A stretch of DNA of 13,260 nucleotides from an uncultured Candidatus Saccharibacteria bacterium (GTDB lineage: Bacteria; Patescibacteria; Saccharimonadia; Saccharimonadales; UBA5946). Made by a program: the position numbers and the translations under genes. How positions within the stretch are numbered: position 1 is the stretch's first letter; every line of letters starts with the position of its first letter. Under the pieces are notes generated by a model. That model did no database searches and was not told the origin of the DNA. It saw only the letters and a program-made list of their open reading frames with translations. The stretch lies in the NCBI GenBank assembly GCA_946886435.1, contig CAMPIR010000016.1:1-13260 (forward strand), given 5' to 3'. Shown here one piece after another: positions 11,866 through 13,260 of this stretch.

Positions 11866-13260
11866 ATGGTACGACAAGGCAGATACACGAAACGGCCGGG
11901 TACGGTGCAGCGCAGTCGGAACTTTTTTAGACGACACTGGCAGACATTCCAAGGACTGAGCCGGCGCAAAAAAATACTCCTTATCGCGACACCGATAGTT
12001 GCTTTTCTCGTCCTTACGCCGATCATAACGTACTTGGTTCTGCTTCGCGACATCAGTGATCCGGAACGCCTGATGAACCGGAATAATACCGGGGTTCAGC
12101 TCGTTGATGTACATAACGAGGTCTTTTTTAGTACCGGTTCGAATAAAGCACTTGAGAGGCTAAGTCTGGATCAGATATCCGACTTTACCGAAAAAGCCCT
12201 CATCGCCAGCGAGGACAAGTCATTTTACCAACATGAAGGTTTCTCGGTGCGAGCGATCATGGGCGCCGTGTATAACAACCTCACGGGTGCTGCCGGGGGA
12301 GGTTCGACCCTGACCCAGCAGCTAGTCAAAAACACCTTGCTCTCGAGCGAGCGGTCATTCCTGCGCAAGTACCAAGAACTGTTCATGGCAATCGCGGTTG
12401 AGCAGAAATACACCAAGGACGAGATACTTGATATGTACCTCAACTCGGTTTTCTTTGGTGAAGGTGCATTTGGTATCGATGAAGCAGCGAAGGTTTATTT
12501 CAACAAACCTGCGAGCGATCTGACGCTAGCCGAGAGCTCGATGCTGATCGGGCTGCTGCCCGCACCAGGCGCGTATTCGCCGATCAACGGTGACCAAGAG
12601 AAGGCAAAGCAACGTCAGACATACGTGCTCAAGCGCATGGTTGAGGACGGCATGATTACTAGTGCCGAGAAAGACGCCGCTCTATCCGAACAGCTCGCCT
12701 ACGCCGAGGTAAAGCCGGTAGTATACGAAAACGCGTCGCACTTCACAGAGATGGTTCTAAATGAGTTGTACGACAAGTACGGCGAGGAAAAAACCAAACG
12801 TTCAGGCTACAGGGTGATGACCACGCTCGACCTCGCTTGGCAAAAACAAGCCGAGTCAATCATCTCGGATCGCATTGCCATTAGCGCTTCTGGCGGTGGT
12901 CGTAACGCGGCGCTTGTCGCCATCGACCCAAAGACCGGCGCAGTTCGATCACTCGTTGGTAGTGTAGATTACGATGACCCAGTGTTCGGTAAAGTAAACA
13001 TGGCGACGACCGCCCGGCAGCCGGGTTCGAGTTTTAAGCCGATTTATTTCACTGAGGCAATCGATCAAAAAGTGATCACGGCGGCAACTGTCATCCAGGA
13101 CGAAGCAACCGATTTCGGTGGGTACAAGCCGAACAACTATGACTTCAAATTCCGGGGCGACATCACGGTACGAAACGCGCTCGCTCAGTCGCTCAATATA
13201 CCGGCAGTAAAAGTCATGGAGAAGCTCGGAGTCAAAGAGGCGATCAGCAAAGCCCGCGAG
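11866..13260 (+). CDS. Class A penicillin-binding protein (GT51 plus transpeptidase), 3' end cut by window
   Basis: The 465 visible codons give a bifunctional peptidoglycan synthase of the PBP1A type. A basic cytoplasmic tail (1-36) precedes a membrane anchor (about 37-60). The GT51 glycosyltransferase domain follows, with ASEDKSFYQHEG (114-125, catalytic Glu116), GGSTLTQQLVKN (145-156), the EQKYTKDEILDMYLN stretch (179-193) and FFGEGAFGIDEAAKVYF (196-212). After a linker, the transpeptidase domain begins near 345, with catalytic Ser388 in the SxxK motif (QPGSSFKP, Lys391) and the SxN motif at Ser442-Leu-Asn444. The KTG motif would lie beyond the window. It polymerises lipid II glycan strands and cross-links their stem peptides outside the membrane. 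The ATG at 11866 gives the expected tail length. It has no strong ribosome binding site and may be translated from a nearly leaderless message. Confidence 0.95.
   Translation, partial: MVRQGRYTKRPGTVQRSRNFFRRHWQTFQGLSRRKKILLIATPIVAFLVLTPIITYLVLLRDISDPERLMNRNNTGVQLVDVHNEVFFSTGSNKALERLSLDQISDFTEKALIASEDKSFYQHEGFSVRAIMGAVYNNLTGAAGGGSTLTQQLVKNTLLSSERSFLRKYQELFMAIAVEQKYTKDEILDMYLNSVFFGEGAFGIDEAAKVYFNKPASDLTLAESSMLIGLLPAPGAYSPINGDQEKAKQRQTYVLKRMVEDGMITSAEKDAALSEQLAYAEVKPVVYENASHFTEMVLNELYDKYGEEKTKRSGYRVMTTLDLAWQKQAESIISDRIAISASGGGRNAALVAIDPKTGAVRSLVGSVDYDDPVFGKVNMATTARQPGSSFKPIYFTEAIDQKVITAATVIQDEATDFGGYKPNNYDFKFRGDITVRNALAQSLNIPAVKVMEKLGVKEAISKARE

Noticed and set aside
1..13260. Search by eye for tRNA, rRNA, CRISPR arrays, insertion sequences and attachment sites
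   Set aside because: No cloverleaf, repeat-spacer series, transposase-like protein or long direct repeats were seen.

Overview
The window looks like a chromosomal segment of a Candidate Phyla Radiation bacterium, most likely an environmental Saccharibacterium (TM7). This placement is inferred, not proven. It rests on recalled resemblance of the small YdeI/OmdA-like, DUF488 and penicillin-binding proteins to that group, on intermediate base composition, on short intergenic gaps, and on several strong -10 boxes lying 6-11 bases before start codons with no Shine-Dalgarno, which suggests leaderless mRNAs. TGA is used as a normal stop, so the recoded SR1/Gracilibacteria code does not apply.

Layout: (1) 1-728: the 3' end of a VOC/glyoxalase gene, then a rifampin ADP-ribosyltransferase (Arr). 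(2) 872-3528: two divergent envelope genes, a leftward membrane protein with two RanBP2-type zinc fingers and a rightward secreted or anchored proline-rich beta-helix protein. (3) 3552-5266: a leftward small YdeI/OmdA-like protein, a probable leftward 44-residue leaderless gene, and a rightward DUF488 / uracil-DNA-glycosylase-like pair. (4) 5389-5661: a GlsB/YeaQ/YmgE-type stress membrane protein ending at a long hairpin. (5) 5823-10067: a four-gene signalling operon (PAS-PAS-GAF histidine kinase, Rcp1-like receiver, receiver-kinase hybrid, stand-alone receiver). (6) 10064-10729: a convergent Crp/Fnr-family regulator. (7) 10902-11820: two tiny charged proteins of unknown function, a terminator, and a four-helix membrane protein. 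(8) 11866 to the end: a class A penicillin-binding protein, cut by the window edge.

The main new observation is a set of Crp-like palindromes of the form WGTWA-N6-TCACA. They occur at 4081, 5314, 10786 and 11353, all outside the recognised genes. At four promoters (leftward 44-residue gene, GlsB-like gene, small-protein operon, membrane protein) the palindrome ends 21-22 bases before a weak -10 box, which puts its centre near -41.5, the class II activation position. A fifth palindrome, GGTGA-N6-TCACA at 10763, covers the -35 region of the regulator gene itself. The regulator's recognition helix keeps the Arg-Glu pair with which Crp reads GTGA, but the protein has no cysteine and no recognisable cyclic-nucleotide pocket.

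The working model is a local regulon: a Crp-type activator of unknown effector, next to a phosphorelay whose receivers have no DNA-binding output, switches on membrane and tiny proteins that look like stress or energy-state responses.
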